Shown here piece after piece: positions 51,072-59,317 of a stretch of DNA of 64,000 nt (the stretch's first letter is position 1; every line of letters begins with the position of its first letter). The stretch comes from Hymenobacter sp. H14-R3 (GTDB taxonomy: Bacteria > Bacteroidota > Bacteroidia > Cytophagales > Hymenobacteraceae). The notes beneath the pieces were generated by a model. It saw only the letters and a program-made list of their open reading frames with translations, ran no database searches and was not told the origin of the DNA. A program made the position numbers and the translations under genes. The stretch covers positions 186,001-250,000 of the forward strand of contig NZ_JASITD010000005.1 of NCBI RefSeq assembly GCF_030063445.1, read 5' to 3'.

Positions 51072-52250
51072 ATGAACCTGGCCCTCTTTTTTGACCCGCT
51101 ACCCGACGCGCTGACTGCCCCCGCCGCCGCGCCTACTACCGTGGCGGCCTACGTCACGCGGTTTGCTGAAACCTTCCCCGACTGGCGCTCGGCCGACCTC
51201 GCCCTCATTGGCCTCAATGAGTGGCGCGGCACGGCCGCCGGCGCGCCCAGCGCGCACGGGGCCAACGCCGTGCGCGAGCGCTTCTACCAGTTGCAGCGCG
51301 GCAATGGCCCCCTGCGCCTCGTGGACCTGGGCAACCTGCGCCCCGGCCTCAGTCTAGAAGATACTTACCAGCGCCTGCGCGAAATAGTAGCTGCCCTACT
51401 GGAAGCCAACACGATACCGCTGCTGTTGGGCGGCGGCCACGACCTCGACTACGGCCAGTTTCTGGCCTACGAGCCGCAGCACGACGCGGTGCCCGCCATC
51501 AACTTTGCCGTCATCGACTCGCGGCCCGACATGGCCATGCCCGGCCCCTACGCCGCGCCCGAAGACAGCCACCTGCGCCGCCTGCTGATGCACACGCCCA
51601 ACTTCGTGTTTAGTTGCGCACACCTGGCTCACCAGCAATATCTTACGCCACCCGATGTGCTCACGGCCTTCGAGAAGCTGCACTTCGAAACCATGAGCGT
51701 GGGCGAGTTGCGCACCGACCGCCGCCTGGCCGAGCCAGTGTTGCGCCAGGCCAACTTTTTGAGCGTGGACATTGCCGCCATCCGCTGGCAGGATGCACCC
51801 GGCTACTACCCGGCCAGCCCCTTCGGCCTGAGCAACGAAGATGCTGCCCAAATGTGCTGGTATGCGGGTCATAACGAGCAGCTTACCTCCATTGGCTTAT
51901 ATGGCTACCGGCCCGACCACGACCCCCACGGGCTGGCCGCTGGCACGCTGGCCACCATGCTCTGGTACTTTATTGAGGGCTACTACCACCGCCGCCCCGA
52001 AACGGGCTTCGGCACCTACCGCTTCCTCACCTACACGCTGGTGCTGCCCGGCAACGTCGGCAACTCGCCCAGCGAGCTGGTGTTCTACAAGTCGCGCCGC
52101 GCCGATACCGACAAGTGGTGGATGGAAGTTGAGAGCCTGGCCGACCAAGCCGTTAAGCGCATTGTGCCCTGCACGCACCAAGACTACCTGCACGCTGCCC
52201 AAGGCGACCTGCCCCAGCGCTGGATTCGTACGCAGGCGTTATTAGGTTAA
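51072..52250 (+). CDS. Arginase/formimidoylglutamase-fold protein with an altered metal site
   Basis: 392 residues of the ureohydrolase superfamily, usually labelled formimidoylglutamase in Bacteroidota. GGGHD (His123) is kept. The second motif, normally DAHxD, is DSRPD here (residues 149-153), and the third, normally SxDxDxxDP, is SVDIAAI. Two of the six manganese ligands are therefore absent, so a standard binuclear hydrolase is doubtful. No other hut genes are nearby. It precedes a cytochrome b5-like gene by 16 bases. Confidence 0.8.
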   Translation: MNLALFFDPLPDALTAPAAAPTTVAAYVTRFAETFPDWRSADLALIGLNEWRGTAAGAPSAHGANAVRERFYQLQRGNGPLRLVDLGNLRPGLSLEDTYQRLREIVAALLEANTIPLLLGGGHDLDYGQFLAYEPQHDAVPAINFAVIDSRPDMAMPGPYAAPEDSHLRRLLMHTPNFVFSCAHLAHQQYLTPPDVLTAFEKLHFETMSVGELRTDRRLAEPVLRQANFLSVDIAAIRWQDAPGYYPASPFGLSNEDAAQMCWYAGHNEQLTSIGLYGYRPDHDPHGLAAGTLATMLWYFIEGYYHRRPETGFGTYRFLTYTLVLPGNVGNSPSELVFYKSRRADTDKWWMEVESLADQAVKRIVPCTHQDYLHAAQGDLPQRWIRTQALLG

Positions 52251-52266
52251 AATTTAACTTGGTAAA

Positions 52267-52518
52267 ATGGCTGATAGCGAAGAGATTAAGATTTATACCA
52301 GAAGCCAGCTGGCCTTGCGCAACGGTCAGGACCGTGACGAAATCTGGGTGGCTTACCAGGGTAATATCTACGACGTAACGCGCTCGCGCCTCTGGCAGCG
52401 CGGCAACCATTACGAGCACTGGGCCGGCCAGGACCTCACCCGCGAGCTGGATGAAGACTCCCCGCACCTGGCCACGGTATTTGATAAGTTTCAGATAATC
52501 GGCCGGTTACCCTTGTAG
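52267..52518 (+). CDS. Cytochrome b5-like heme-binding domain protein
   Basis: 83 residues, a single b5 fold: IYTRSQLALRNGQDRDEIWV, then YQGNIYDVTRSRLW. Candidate axial histidines are in GNHYEHWAGQDLT and in DSPHLATVF, the spacing seen in short prokaryotic b5 domains. There is no signal peptide or anchor, so it is probably a soluble electron carrier or heme binder. The TAG stop codon is inside the GTAG end of the next repeat pair. Confidence 0.85.
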   Translation: MADSEEIKIYTRSQLALRNGQDRDEIWVAYQGNIYDVTRSRLWQRGNHYEHWAGQDLTRELDEDSPHLATVFDKFQIIGRLPL

Positions 52519-52598
52519 GGTAAGCTCCAGCTTGCCTTCGTCAAGGTGGTATTCTATTCTTTTTTATCTAGCAAGCGGCAAGCTAAAGCTTACCCTAC
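52515..52598. repeat. Paired REP element, GTAG family B, short form
   Basis: GTAGGGTAAGCTCCAGCTTG at the left and GGCAAGCTAAAGCTTACCCT then AC at the right. The left GTAG stops the cytochrome b5 gene. Five bases separate the right end from the murQ ATG, so murQ translation would begin directly after a hairpin. Confidence 0.8.
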
Positions 52599-52603
52599 AC
52601 TGC

Positions 52604-53428
52604 ATGACTACCGAAACGCCTTCCACCTTCCAAAATCTCGAAACCCTGCCCACGGCGGCCCTGCTAGCCGGCATGAACCAACTCGACCAAACCGTGCCGC
52701 TGGCCGTGCAAAACGCTCTGCCGCAGATTGAAGCGTTGGTCGAGGTCCTTGTGGCGCGCCTTGGGGCGGGCGGGCGGCTCTTCTACATTGGAGCGGGCAC
52801 CAGCGGCCGGCTGGGCGTGGTCGATGCCTCCGAGTGCCCGCCCACGTTTGGCGTGCCGGCGAGCATGGTAGTGGGCATTATCGCTGGTGGCGACGGGGCC
52901 ATTCGGCAGGCTGTGGAAGGGGCAGAGGACAACGCCACCCAGGCCTGGGCTGATTTACAGCAGTTTAACGTAGCGGCGCAGGATGTACTGGTGGGCATTG
53001 CGGCATCGGGTCGCACGCCTTATGTAATTGGCGGCCTGCAAGCGGCGCGGGCGGCCGGGCTGGCCACCGGCTGCGTGGTGTGCAACGCGGGCTCGGTAGT
53101 AGCGGCGGCCTGCGAGTTTCCGGTAGAGGTGGTAACGGGCCCCGAGTTTGTGACGGGCAGCACGCGCCTCAAGGCGGGTACGGCCCAGAAGCTGGTGCTC
53201 AATATGTTGACTACGGCCACCTTCATTCGCCTGGGCCGGGTGCGCGGCAACAAAATGGTCGATATGCAGCTCAGCAACGACAAGCTTGTGGAGCGCGGCC
53301 AGCGGATGCTGATGGACGAGCTGGGCATTGCCCAGCCCCAGGCTGCCGAGCTATTGCGCCAGCACGGTTCGGTGCGGGTCGCCCTGGCCGCCCACGCGCA
53401 GCAGGCGGGCCCCGCTATTGAGAATTAG
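52604..53428 (+). CDS. murQ: N-acetylmuramic acid 6-phosphate etherase
   Basis: 274 residues, SIS fold. It cleaves the lactyl ether of MurNAc-6-P in cell-wall recycling. Signature GAGTSGRLGVVDASECPPTF with catalytic Glu77, and a second conserved acidic segment EGAEDN. The protein is somewhat shorter than the usual 300 residues, lacking part of the C-terminal region. ATG 52604 is chosen because in-frame codons from 52532 are read from the repeat. No recycling transporter or kinase gene is nearby. Confidence 0.93.
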   Translation: MTTETPSTFQNLETLPTAALLAGMNQLDQTVPLAVQNALPQIEALVEVLVARLGAGGRLFYIGAGTSGRLGVVDASECPPTFGVPASMVVGIIAGGDGAIRQAVEGAEDNATQAWADLQQFNVAAQDVLVGIAASGRTPYVIGGLQAARAAGLATGCVVCNAGSVVAAACEFPVEVVTGPEFVTGSTRLKAGTAQKLVLNMLTTATFIRLGRVRGNKMVDMQLSNDKLVERGQRMLMDELGIAQPQAAELLRQHGSVRVALAAHAQQAGPAIEN

Positions 53429-53461
53429 CCTCCTGAAAATCAAGCGTTAACCAAAAGAAGG

Positions 53462-53500
53462 CGCCGCCGGCCCGAACGATTCGGGCAAGGCGGCGTTTTT
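53462..53500 (+). terminator. Terminator of murQ
   Basis: CGCCGCCGGCCCGAA pairs with TTCGGGCAAGGCGGCG around a short loop and ends in five T. Confidence 0.85.
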
Positions 53501-53532
53501 GCACTGGGCCTGCCCTAGCAGGCCCCGCTGCT

Positions 53533-54099
53533 ATGCATACCATTGAGCCTCACTACAGCTGGATTGACCAGTATTCCGCGGCCGACGACCCGCGCTCGCC
53601 ACTCTTCGGCGCTGAGTACAGCCTGGATACATTTTCCAATACTATTTATGGCTATTACATTCACCCCCAATGGGATAGCCTGGAATCGGATACCTTGTTT
53701 ATAAAAATTCTCTGGGCTGATTACGATGATGGTATCGCCATTTTGGAGTTTATCGGCGAGTGGAACGACGCTATTGAAAACGACATCATGAGCCTGAAAC
53801 GCAATATCCTGGATGTGCTGCTGCACGAAGGGGTAAAGCGGTTCATTCTCATTGGCGAAAACGTGTTCAACTTTCACGGCTCCGACGACAGCTATTACGA
53901 GGAGTGGTTTGAGGAAGTAGAGGATGGCTGGATTGCCGGCATCAATTTTCAGGACCACGTGCGCCGTGAAATGAGCCAGTATAACCTGGACAACTACATT
54001 AATTTCGGCGGCGAGCTCGACGACCTGCCCTGGCGCACTTATGAGCCGCGCCGACTTGTGGAGGAAGTAGGCGGGCTGTTGCAGCGCCGCCTGGGCTAA
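53533..54099 (+). CDS. Hypothetical cytoplasmic protein
   Basis: 188 residues, rich in Asp, Glu, Tyr and Trp (EYSLDTFSNTIYGYYIHPQW, DSYYEEWFEEVEDGWIAGIN). No signal peptide or membrane helix. A central LHEGVKRFILIGENVFNFHG segment looks like a beta-alpha unit. The family is not recognised. The gene is bounded by a terminator on each side, so it is its own transcript. Acidic composition suggests a soluble protein. Confidence 0.75.
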   Translation: MHTIEPHYSWIDQYSAADDPRSPLFGAEYSLDTFSNTIYGYYIHPQWDSLESDTLFIKILWADYDDGIAILEFIGEWNDAIENDIMSLKRNILDVLLHEGVKRFILIGENVFNFHGSDDSYYEEWFEEVEDGWIAGINFQDHVRREMSQYNLDNYINFGGELDDLPWRTYEPRRLVEEVGGLLQRRLG

Positions 54100-54113
54100 C
54101 GGGAACGCAACTG

Positions 54114-54157
54114 AACAAAAGAGGGAAGCCGGCCAAAGCCAGCTTCCCTCTTTTGTT
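54114..54157. terminator. Bidirectional terminator
   Basis: AACAAAAGAGGGAAGC pairs with GCTTCCCTCTTTTGTT, plus inner GGC pairing. It serves convergent genes ending at 54099 and 54180. Confidence 0.85.
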
Positions 54158-54179
54158 GAAAACAAAGTAAGTATACTAC

Positions 54180-54461
54180 TTAGTTTTTCTTGCTTTTACG
54201 CTCTTTTTTGGAAACGTCGCCGTCTTCCTTTTCTGCGCCAGCGGCATCGGTAACAATGCGACGCTGCTCAGCGACGCTGCCTTTGTAAACCTCGGGGCCG
54301 TTTTGCTTGCGCGCTTTTTTCATTTTCTTCATTTCCGACTTGCTCATCGGCTCCTGGGTAGGGGCCGTCTGGCTGATGGCTACCGGGGCAGCAACGGAAA
54401 CGGGGGCAGCCTGGGCGGCCGAAGCGCCAGCGAGCAGCGCAATAAAAAGGATGTTTTTCAT
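54180..54461 (-). CDS. Small exported Lys-rich protein
   Basis: 93 residues from ATG 54461, which begins a clean signal peptide (MKNILFIALLAGASAAQA). The mature part is Lys/Met-rich (SKSEMKKMKKARKQNG) with a basic end, KKERKSKKN. An in-frame codon at 54548 would add 29 residues that lack signal features and is rejected. No family is recognised. Confidence 0.65.
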   Translation of the reverse strand: MKNILFIALLAGASAAQAAPVSVAAPVAISQTAPTQEPMSKSEMKKMKKARKQNGPEVYKGSVAEQRRIVTDAAGAEKEDGDVSKKERKSKKN

Positions 54462-54643
54462 GGTGTTGAAAATGAGTGCGAAGAGTGAGAGACAATTTTC
54501 GGTCCTAATATCGTTAACCTCAGCCTTAAAGTTTTGCTTAGCGCTCATTTTTTTGCATTATGCACCTTTTAGAGCGCCCAGGGCCACATTATTATTTTGC
54601 TGCGTGCTCCTGAGAGCCCTACTTCTTAGGAAGTAGCGGGGCA

Positions 54644-54677
54644 CAAAAAAAGCTCTGCCCAATGGGCAGAGCTTTTA
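54644..54677. terminator. Terminator of the small lipoprotein gene
   Basis: AAAAGCTCTGCCC pairs with GGGCAGAGCTTTT around AAT, with A/T runs on both sides; on the minus strand it follows the stop at 54716. Confidence 0.85.
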
Positions 54678-54715
54678 GTATGAGCTACCCGCCTTGGCAG
54701 GTGGCCCAGTAGTAA

Positions 54716-54937
54716 TTACTTGGGGTCTTTTGCATCAGCAGCGTCGCCGATAGCTTCGCCTTTTTTGTCGGCTGAGTCACGAACGGCTTCAGCGTTGTTT
54801 TCCATAGCATCAGCTTTGGCTTCGCCAGCTTCTTTCACGGCAGTGCCTTGAGCTTCAGCAGCGTCCTCTTTCTTGCTGTCGCACGAAGCGAGCGAGAGGG
54901 ACATAGCAGCTACGGCGAGGAACAATACTTTTTTCAT
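54716..54937 (-). CDS. Small Ala/Asp/Lys-rich lipoprotein
   Basis: 73 residues. The lipobox is LSLASC (Cys19). The mature 54 residues are helical and highly charged (EAGEAKADAMENNAEAVRDS), reminiscent of Lpp-like or stress-induced periplasmic coil proteins but without a recognisable family. A terminator follows the gene. Confidence 0.75.
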   Translation of the reverse strand: MKKVLFLAVAAMSLSLASCDSKKEDAAEAQGTAVKEAGEAKADAMENNAEAVRDSADKKGEAIGDAADAKDPK

Positions 54938-55017
54938 GGTGAAGGGGAAATGGTTTTTTAGAGTTTCCGGTGTTAATACCTCCCAAGGTGGGAGGTAACC
55001 CGCTATTCATCAAAAAT

Positions 55018-56337
55018 TTATTTTTTTCGGAATGCCAAGCCAATAGGCACGCCTTTGAAGTCGAAATGCTCGCGCATGCGGTTTTCCAGGTAGCGGGCGT
55101 ACGACTCGGGGATGTACTGCGGCAGGTTGCAGAAGAACGCAAACACGGGGTTGTGCGTGGGTAGCTGCGTGGCATACTTGATGCGCACCATCTTACCCTT
55201 CTGGATGGGCGGCGGGTACTTCTCAATCTCCTTAAGCATCACGTCGTTGAGCTGCGAAGTCGGGATTTTCTTCCGCTTGTTGCCGTACACTTCCATGATG
55301 ACTTCCAGGGCCTTATGCACGCGCTGCTTGTTCAGCACCGAGATGAAAAGCACCGGCGGATAAGCAATCGGTGCGATTTTTTCCATGATTTTGGCCTCAA
55401 AATCGCGGGCGGTATTCGTCTCTTTGCCCTCGATTAAGTCCCACTTATTCACCAAGATAACGATGCCCTTGCGGTTGCGGTCAGCCAGGCCGATAATGCT
55501 CACATCCTGAGCTTCGATGCTGCGGCTGGCGTCGAGGATAATCACGCACACGTCGGCGGCCTCCATGGCGCGCAGGGTGCGCATGTTGGAGTAAAACTCC
55601 ACGTCCTCGTTCACGCGCGCTTTGCGGCGCAGGCCGGCGGTGTCCACCAGCATAAACTCGTGGCCGAAGGCGCTGTACTTGGCTTCGATAGAGTCGCGGG
55701 TGGTGCCGGCGATGTCGGTGACGATGGTGCGCTCTTCGCCCAGCAACAGGTTGACAAACGACGACTTACCTACGTTGGGGCGGCCCAGGATGGCGATGCG
55801 CGGCAGGCCGGCATTGGGCTCCTCTTCGCCTACTTCGTCGAAGTGGCTCACCACGGCATCCAGCAATTCGCCGGTGCCCGAGCCATTGGCCGAGCTGATA
55901 GCGAATACTTCGGTGTCGCCAAGGCCGAGGGCGTAAAACTCGCCCGAGCCTTGGGCGCGCAGGTTGGTATCGGCCTTATTAGCAACCAGGTAGATGGGCT
56001 TTTTGCCGATGTAGCGGCGCAGTACCTCGGCAAATTCTTCGTCGAGGCCTTGCAGGCCCGAGTCGGCATCCACCATAAAGAGGATAACGTCGGACTCGTC
56101 GATGGCCAGCTTCACTTGGCGGTTGATTTCGCTCTCGAAAATATCCTCCGAGTTGTGCACGTAGCCACCCGTATCAATCACGGTGAAGTTGTGCCCAATC
56201 CAGTCGCCGTAGCCGTAGTGGCGGTCGCGGGTTACCCCGCTTTGGTTGTCCATGATGGCTTGGCGGCGGCCCACCAAGCGGTTGAACAGGGTGGACTTAC
56301 CCACGTTGGGGCGGCCCACTATTGCAATGGTATTCAT
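55018..56337 (-). CDS. der: Ribosome biogenesis GTPase Der (EngA)
   Basis: 439 residues with two tandem G domains: GRPNVGKSTLFN at the start and GRPNVGKSSFVN near residue 180, each with DTAG/DTGG and NKxD motifs (DTGGYVHNSE, NKADTN; DTAGLRRKARV, NKWDLIEG). The C-terminal KH-like domain closes the protein, ending with FKGVPIGLAFRKK. It is essential for 50S assembly. ATG 56337 starts MNTIAIVGRPN; codons further upstream are not family-like. It follows era on the same strand. Confidence 0.96.
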   Translation of the reverse strand: MNTIAIVGRPNVGKSTLFNRLVGRRQAIMDNQSGVTRDRHYGYGDWIGHNFTVIDTGGYVHNSEDIFESEINRQVKLAIDESDVILFMVDADSGLQGLDEEFAEVLRRYIGKKPIYLVANKADTNLRAQGSGEFYALGLGDTEVFAISSANGSGTGELLDAVVSHFDEVGEEEPNAGLPRIAILGRPNVGKSSFVNLLLGEERTIVTDIAGTTRDSIEAKYSAFGHEFMLVDTAGLRRKARVNEDVEFYSNMRTLRAMEAADVCVIILDASRSIEAQDVSIIGLADRNRKGIVILVNKWDLIEGKETNTARDFEAKIMEKIAPIAYPPVLFISVLNKQRVHKALEVIMEVYGNKRKKIPTSQLNDVMLKEIEKYPPPIQKGKMVRIKYATQLPTHNPVFAFFCNLPQYIPESYARYLENRMREHFDFKGVPIGLAFRKK

Positions 56338-56410
56338 GTAGTTGGCTCCAGCCACCGGCCCGACCTTGGCGCAGCAGTACCCGGAGTAGTTAGGGTTTAA
56401 AATGGTCGAT

Positions 56411-56484
56411 GTAGCGTGGACTCTGTGAGTCCGTGCGTGGGTTGTATCAGCGTGCTACGCGCGGACTCACAGAGTCCACGCTAC
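56411..56484. repeat. Paired REP element (BIME), GTAG family A
   Basis: GTAGCGTGGACTCTGTGAGT at the left, with the complementary arm ending GAGTCCACGCTAC at 56484. Each arm has the GGACTC...GAGTCC palindrome. It lies between era and der, one base from the era stop codon. Confidence 0.8.
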
Positions 56485-56485
56485 C

Positions 56486-57382
56486 TTATTGGTAGCCGAA
56501 GCGGCTCAGGGCCTTGCTGTCGGTGCGCCAGTTCTCGTTCACTTTCACGAACAATTCCAGAAACACTTTTTTCTGGAAAAACTTTTCCATTTCCTCCCGT
56601 GCCCAGGTGCCTACTTTCTTCAGCGCCTCGCCCTTGGCCCCGATGATGATGCCCTTCTGGCTGTTGCGCTCCACGTAGATGACGGCCCGGATGCGGATGA
56701 TGTCGTCGTCTTCCTTGAACTCCTCAATCTCGACTTCGGAGCTGTAGGGCACCTCTTTTTTGTAGAGCTTGAAGATCTTTTCGCGCACCATTTCGGCGGC
56801 GAAAAAGCGCTCGGGTTTGTCGGTGAGCTCGTCTTTAGGGTAGTAGGGCGGGTGAATGGGCAGGCTGTCGAGGGCCAGCTGCAACACCTTTTCGGTGCCA
56901 AACGCATTGAGCGCCGAGATGGGCAGCACGTCGGTGGCGTTGGGCAGCTGCTCCTTCCAGTAAGCGAGCTTGGCTTCGACCTCGGCCTGGTCGGCCTGGT
57001 CTATCTTGTTGACTAAGATGTAGATGGGCGTGCCTTCGGTTTTGCGCAGGCGCTCTACCACGGGCTCTTCGTCGTGCTTCTCGTAGATGTCGGTGACGAA
57101 TAGAATCACGTCGGCATCTTCCAGCGACGAGTACACGAAGGCCATCATGGCGTTGTGCAGCTCGTATTTGGGCTGAATGATGCCGGGCGTATCGGAGTAG
57201 ACGAGCTGGAAATCTTCGCCGTTGAGGATACCCAGAATGCGGTGGCGCGTGGTCTGGGCCTTGCTCGTGACGATGCTCAGGCGCTCGCCCACTAAGGCGT
57301 TCATCAGCGTGGACTTGCCGACGTTGGGCTTGCCGATGATGCTGACAAAGCCGGCACGGTGGGGCTTAGGTTCGGGGTTCAC
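56486..57382 (-). CDS. era: GTPase Era
   Basis: 298 residues from GTG 57382. The G domain has GKPNVGKSTLMN, DTPGIIQPKYELHN and NKIDQADQ; the KH domain has IIGAKGEALKKVGTWAREEM. Era binds the 3' end of 16S rRNA during 30S maturation. The frame is open to 57424, but the first codon there lies inside the promoter element, so the GTG giving MNPEPKPHRAGFVSIIG is preferred. It forms a ribosome-maturation pair with der. Confidence 0.94.
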   Translation of the reverse strand: MNPEPKPHRAGFVSIIGKPNVGKSTLMNALVGERLSIVTSKAQTTRHRILGILNGEDFQLVYSDTPGIIQPKYELHNAMMAFVYSSLEDADVILFVTDIYEKHDEEPVVERLRKTEGTPIYILVNKIDQADQAEVEAKLAYWKEQLPNATDVLPISALNAFGTEKVLQLALDSLPIHPPYYPKDELTDKPERFFAAEMVREKIFKLYKKEVPYSSEVEIEEFKEDDDIIRIRAVIYVERNSQKGIIIGAKGEALKKVGTWAREEMEKFFQKKVFLELFVKVNENWRTDSKALSRFGYQ

Positions 57383-57421
57383 AGGAGATAATTTTAAAGG
57401 ATAGTTTTGAAAATCAGCCTG

Positions 57422-57429
57422 CAAAGGTA
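57422..57429 (-). promoter_or_regulatory. -7 element of era
   Basis: TACCTTTG on the minus strand, a perfect TAnnTTTG, 39 bases before the GTG at 57382. It supports the shorter start. Confidence 0.6.
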
Positions 57430-57435
57430 CGCCGT

Positions 57436-57607
57436 CTTTTAGCTGTTAGCCTCTAGCTGTTAGCTATTAGCTTTTTTTGCCGTTGATTCTGAGCCGAAGT
57501 CCTGCGTTTTTGGTTAAAGTGGGAGTCACTACAAAACCGGCCGCCGGCCGCTGGCTGCGGGCTTTCCAAAAAGCTAACAGCTAGCCGCTAAAAGCCAACA
57601 GCTATAA
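57436..57607. repeat. Inverted repeat with tandem-repeat arms, between era and hemH
   Basis: The left arm reads TTTTAGCTGTTAGCCTCTAG then CTGTTAGCTATTAGC, tandem TAGCTGT-like units; the right arm (about 57570-57605) reads AAAAAGCTAACAGCTAGCCG then CTAAAAGCCAACAGCTA. It lies in a divergent gap, outside the era promoter, and reaches to within a few bases of the hemH ATG. Confidence 0.72.
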
Positions 57608-57611
57608 AAAA

Positions 57612-58649
57612 ATGCCTACCCCCACCCGCCGCATTGGCCTGCTCCTGGTCAACCTGGGCACGCCCGATTCGCCCCAGACCAGCGACGTGCGCCGCTACCT
57701 CAACGAATTTTTGACCGATGGCCGCGTGGTAGACATGCCGGCCGCCGTGCGCTACCCGCTGTTTCGGGGGCTGGTGGTGCCGTTGCGGGCGCCCAAGTCG
57801 GCCAAAATCTACCAGGAACTGTGGGATGCCGAGCGTGGCTCGCCGCTGCTCTTTCACGGCCTCGACCTGAAGGCGGCGGTGCAGCAAGAGCTGGGCGACG
57901 AGTACGTGGTAGCCTTTGGCATGCGCTACCAGAAGCCCAGCATCGAAACGGCGCTGGCCGAGCTGCGCGACGCAGCCGTGGACCGTATTATTGTGCTGCC
58001 GCTGTTTCCGCAGTATGCGTCAGCCAGCACAGGCTCGGTGCAGGAGAAGGTGATGGACATCGTAAAAGACTGGTGGATAGTGCCTAGCATTAGCTTCATC
58101 AGCCAGTTTGCCACCGAGCCGGGCTTCATTGCCAGCATTGTGGCGCGGGGCAAAGCCGCTATGGCCGAGCGCTCGTTCGACCACGTGGTGCTGAGCTACC
58201 ACGGCATACCAGAGCGGCACGTGAAGAAGGGCGACCCCACCAACTATTGCCAATTTGGGGCGTGCTGCGACTCGCTAACGCCGGCCAACCAGTATTGCTA
58301 CCGGGCGCAGTGCTTTGCCACCTCCCGGCTGATAGCGGCCGGCCTGGGCCTGCGCGACGACCAGTACACCATGACCTTCCAGAGCCGCTTGCAAAGCCGC
58401 CTGCGTGACCCCTGGCTGAAACCTTACACCGACGAGGTGCTCAAGGAATTTCCGGCCAAAGGAATCAAGAGCGTACTGGCTTTTTCGCCGGCCTTCGTGG
58501 CCGACTGCCTTGAAACCACTATCGAAGTAGGCATGGAGTTTCGGGAGCTATTTGAGGAGAATGGCGGCGACCACTGGCAACTGGTACCCTCGCTCAACGC
58601 GGAGCCGCACTGGGTAACGGCCGTGGCAGAGATGGTAAGAGCTCGTTAG
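57612..58649 (+). CDS. hemH: Ferrochelatase
   Basis: 345 residues. It inserts ferrous iron into protoporphyrin IX, the final step of heme synthesis. Motifs are LLVNLGTPDSPQTSDVRRYL at the start, the catalytic His in SYHGIPERHVKKGDP, and the Glu in FSPAFVADCLETTIEVG. Cysteines cluster in CQFGACC and YCYRAQC in the middle; whether they bind a cluster is unclear. It is the only heme gene in the window. The start ATG 57612 directly follows the repeat arm. Confidence 0.95.
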   Translation: MPTPTRRIGLLLVNLGTPDSPQTSDVRRYLNEFLTDGRVVDMPAAVRYPLFRGLVVPLRAPKSAKIYQELWDAERGSPLLFHGLDLKAAVQQELGDEYVVAFGMRYQKPSIETALAELRDAAVDRIIVLPLFPQYASASTGSVQEKVMDIVKDWWIVPSISFISQFATEPGFIASIVARGKAAMAERSFDHVVLSYHGIPERHVKKGDPTNYCQFGACCDSLTPANQYCYRAQCFATSRLIAAGLGLRDDQYTMTFQSRLQSRLRDPWLKPYTDEVLKEFPAKGIKSVLAFSPAFVADCLETTIEVGMEFRELFEENGGDHWQLVPSLNAEPHWVTAVAEMVRAR

Positions 58650-58655
58650 CGTGGT

Positions 58656-58823
58656 CGTTCCGGTCCGACGCCGAAGGCGTCTGACCAGTTGACGGGGGCG
58701 CCGCCTGCGGTAGTCATGCGGGCGTCGTTCTATGGCAACCAGTCGGACGGGGGCGCCTGCGGTAGTCAGGCGGGTATCATTCTACGACAACTGGTCGGAC
58801 GCCTTCGGCGTCGGACCGGAGCG
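58656..58823. repeat. Inverted repeat enclosing a tandem duplication
   Basis: The outer arms of 36 bp (58656-58691 and 58788-58823) share CGGTCCGACGCC and GAAGGCGTC-type sequence with few mismatches. Between them are two tandem copies of a unit of about 53 bp starting GACGGGGGCGCC (from 58691 and 58746), each ending in CAACCAGTCG or CAACTGGTCG. A bidirectional terminator follows at 58852-58900. The gap between hemH and the convergent PRC gene is otherwise empty. Confidence 0.75.
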
Positions 58824-58851
58824 GGCATCGTTTTGTGACAACTGCTTTGAA

Positions 58852-58900
58852 AAGAAGCCGGCCCCGCCCCTAAGGTAGTGGTGGGGCCGGCTTGCTTCTT
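58852..58900. terminator. Bidirectional terminator
   Basis: AAGAAGCCGGCCCC pairs with GGGGCCGGCTTGCTTCTT with one unpaired stretch. It separates convergent hemH and the PRC-barrel gene. Confidence 0.75.
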
Positions 58901-58916
58901 TAGCTGAGTGAAGCGG

Positions 58917-59306
58917 TTAGCTCAGGCCCAGCTTTTCGCGCATTATTTCCTCAAAATCGACCGGCAGGATGAAATCCACGAAGAGGGGATATCTGCTGAT
59001 GTTGTCGTGGTTGAGCGAGGTGACGAACACGCTGCTGCCTTCCGGGTCGAGGTTGACGGCGGCCAGGGGCAGCAGAATGCGCTGGTCGGTGTGGGGGGCG
59101 GGGGCGGGTACGCCGGGCAGGCCGGTAGCCAGCACCACATCGAGGTACAGCACGCGCTGGCCCACGGGGTCAACGAGCAGCTCGTGCACCGTGCCGAAGG
59201 GCTTGCCATCGCTGCCGCGCACGGCCCAGCCGCGCGGGTCGGGGTCGCCGGTGGCCATTTCAAAAGTGGGCAGGTCGCGGAGGCGGCGCAACAGAGGGGA
59301 ATCCAT
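58917..59306 (-). CDS. PRC-barrel domain protein
   Basis: 129 residues. A PRC-barrel fold is indicated by GWAVRGSDGKPFGTVHELLVD and QRVLYLDVVLATG followed by ILLPLAAVNLDPEGSSVFV. PRC-barrels occur in photosynthetic reaction centre H subunits and RimM and in many stress proteins of unknown role. It has no signal peptide. It precedes PDPRGWAV with a Pro-rich N-terminal region. Downstream of the single-TM protein gene on the same strand, 12 bases away, so likely co-transcribed. Confidence 0.8.
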   Translation of the reverse strand: MDSPLLRRLRDLPTFEMATGDPDPRGWAVRGSDGKPFGTVHELLVDPVGQRVLYLDVVLATGLPGVPAPAPHTDQRILLPLAAVNLDPEGSSVFVTSLNHDNISRYPLFVDFILPVDFEEIMREKLGLS

Positions 59307-59317
59307 AACGGGTTGAT

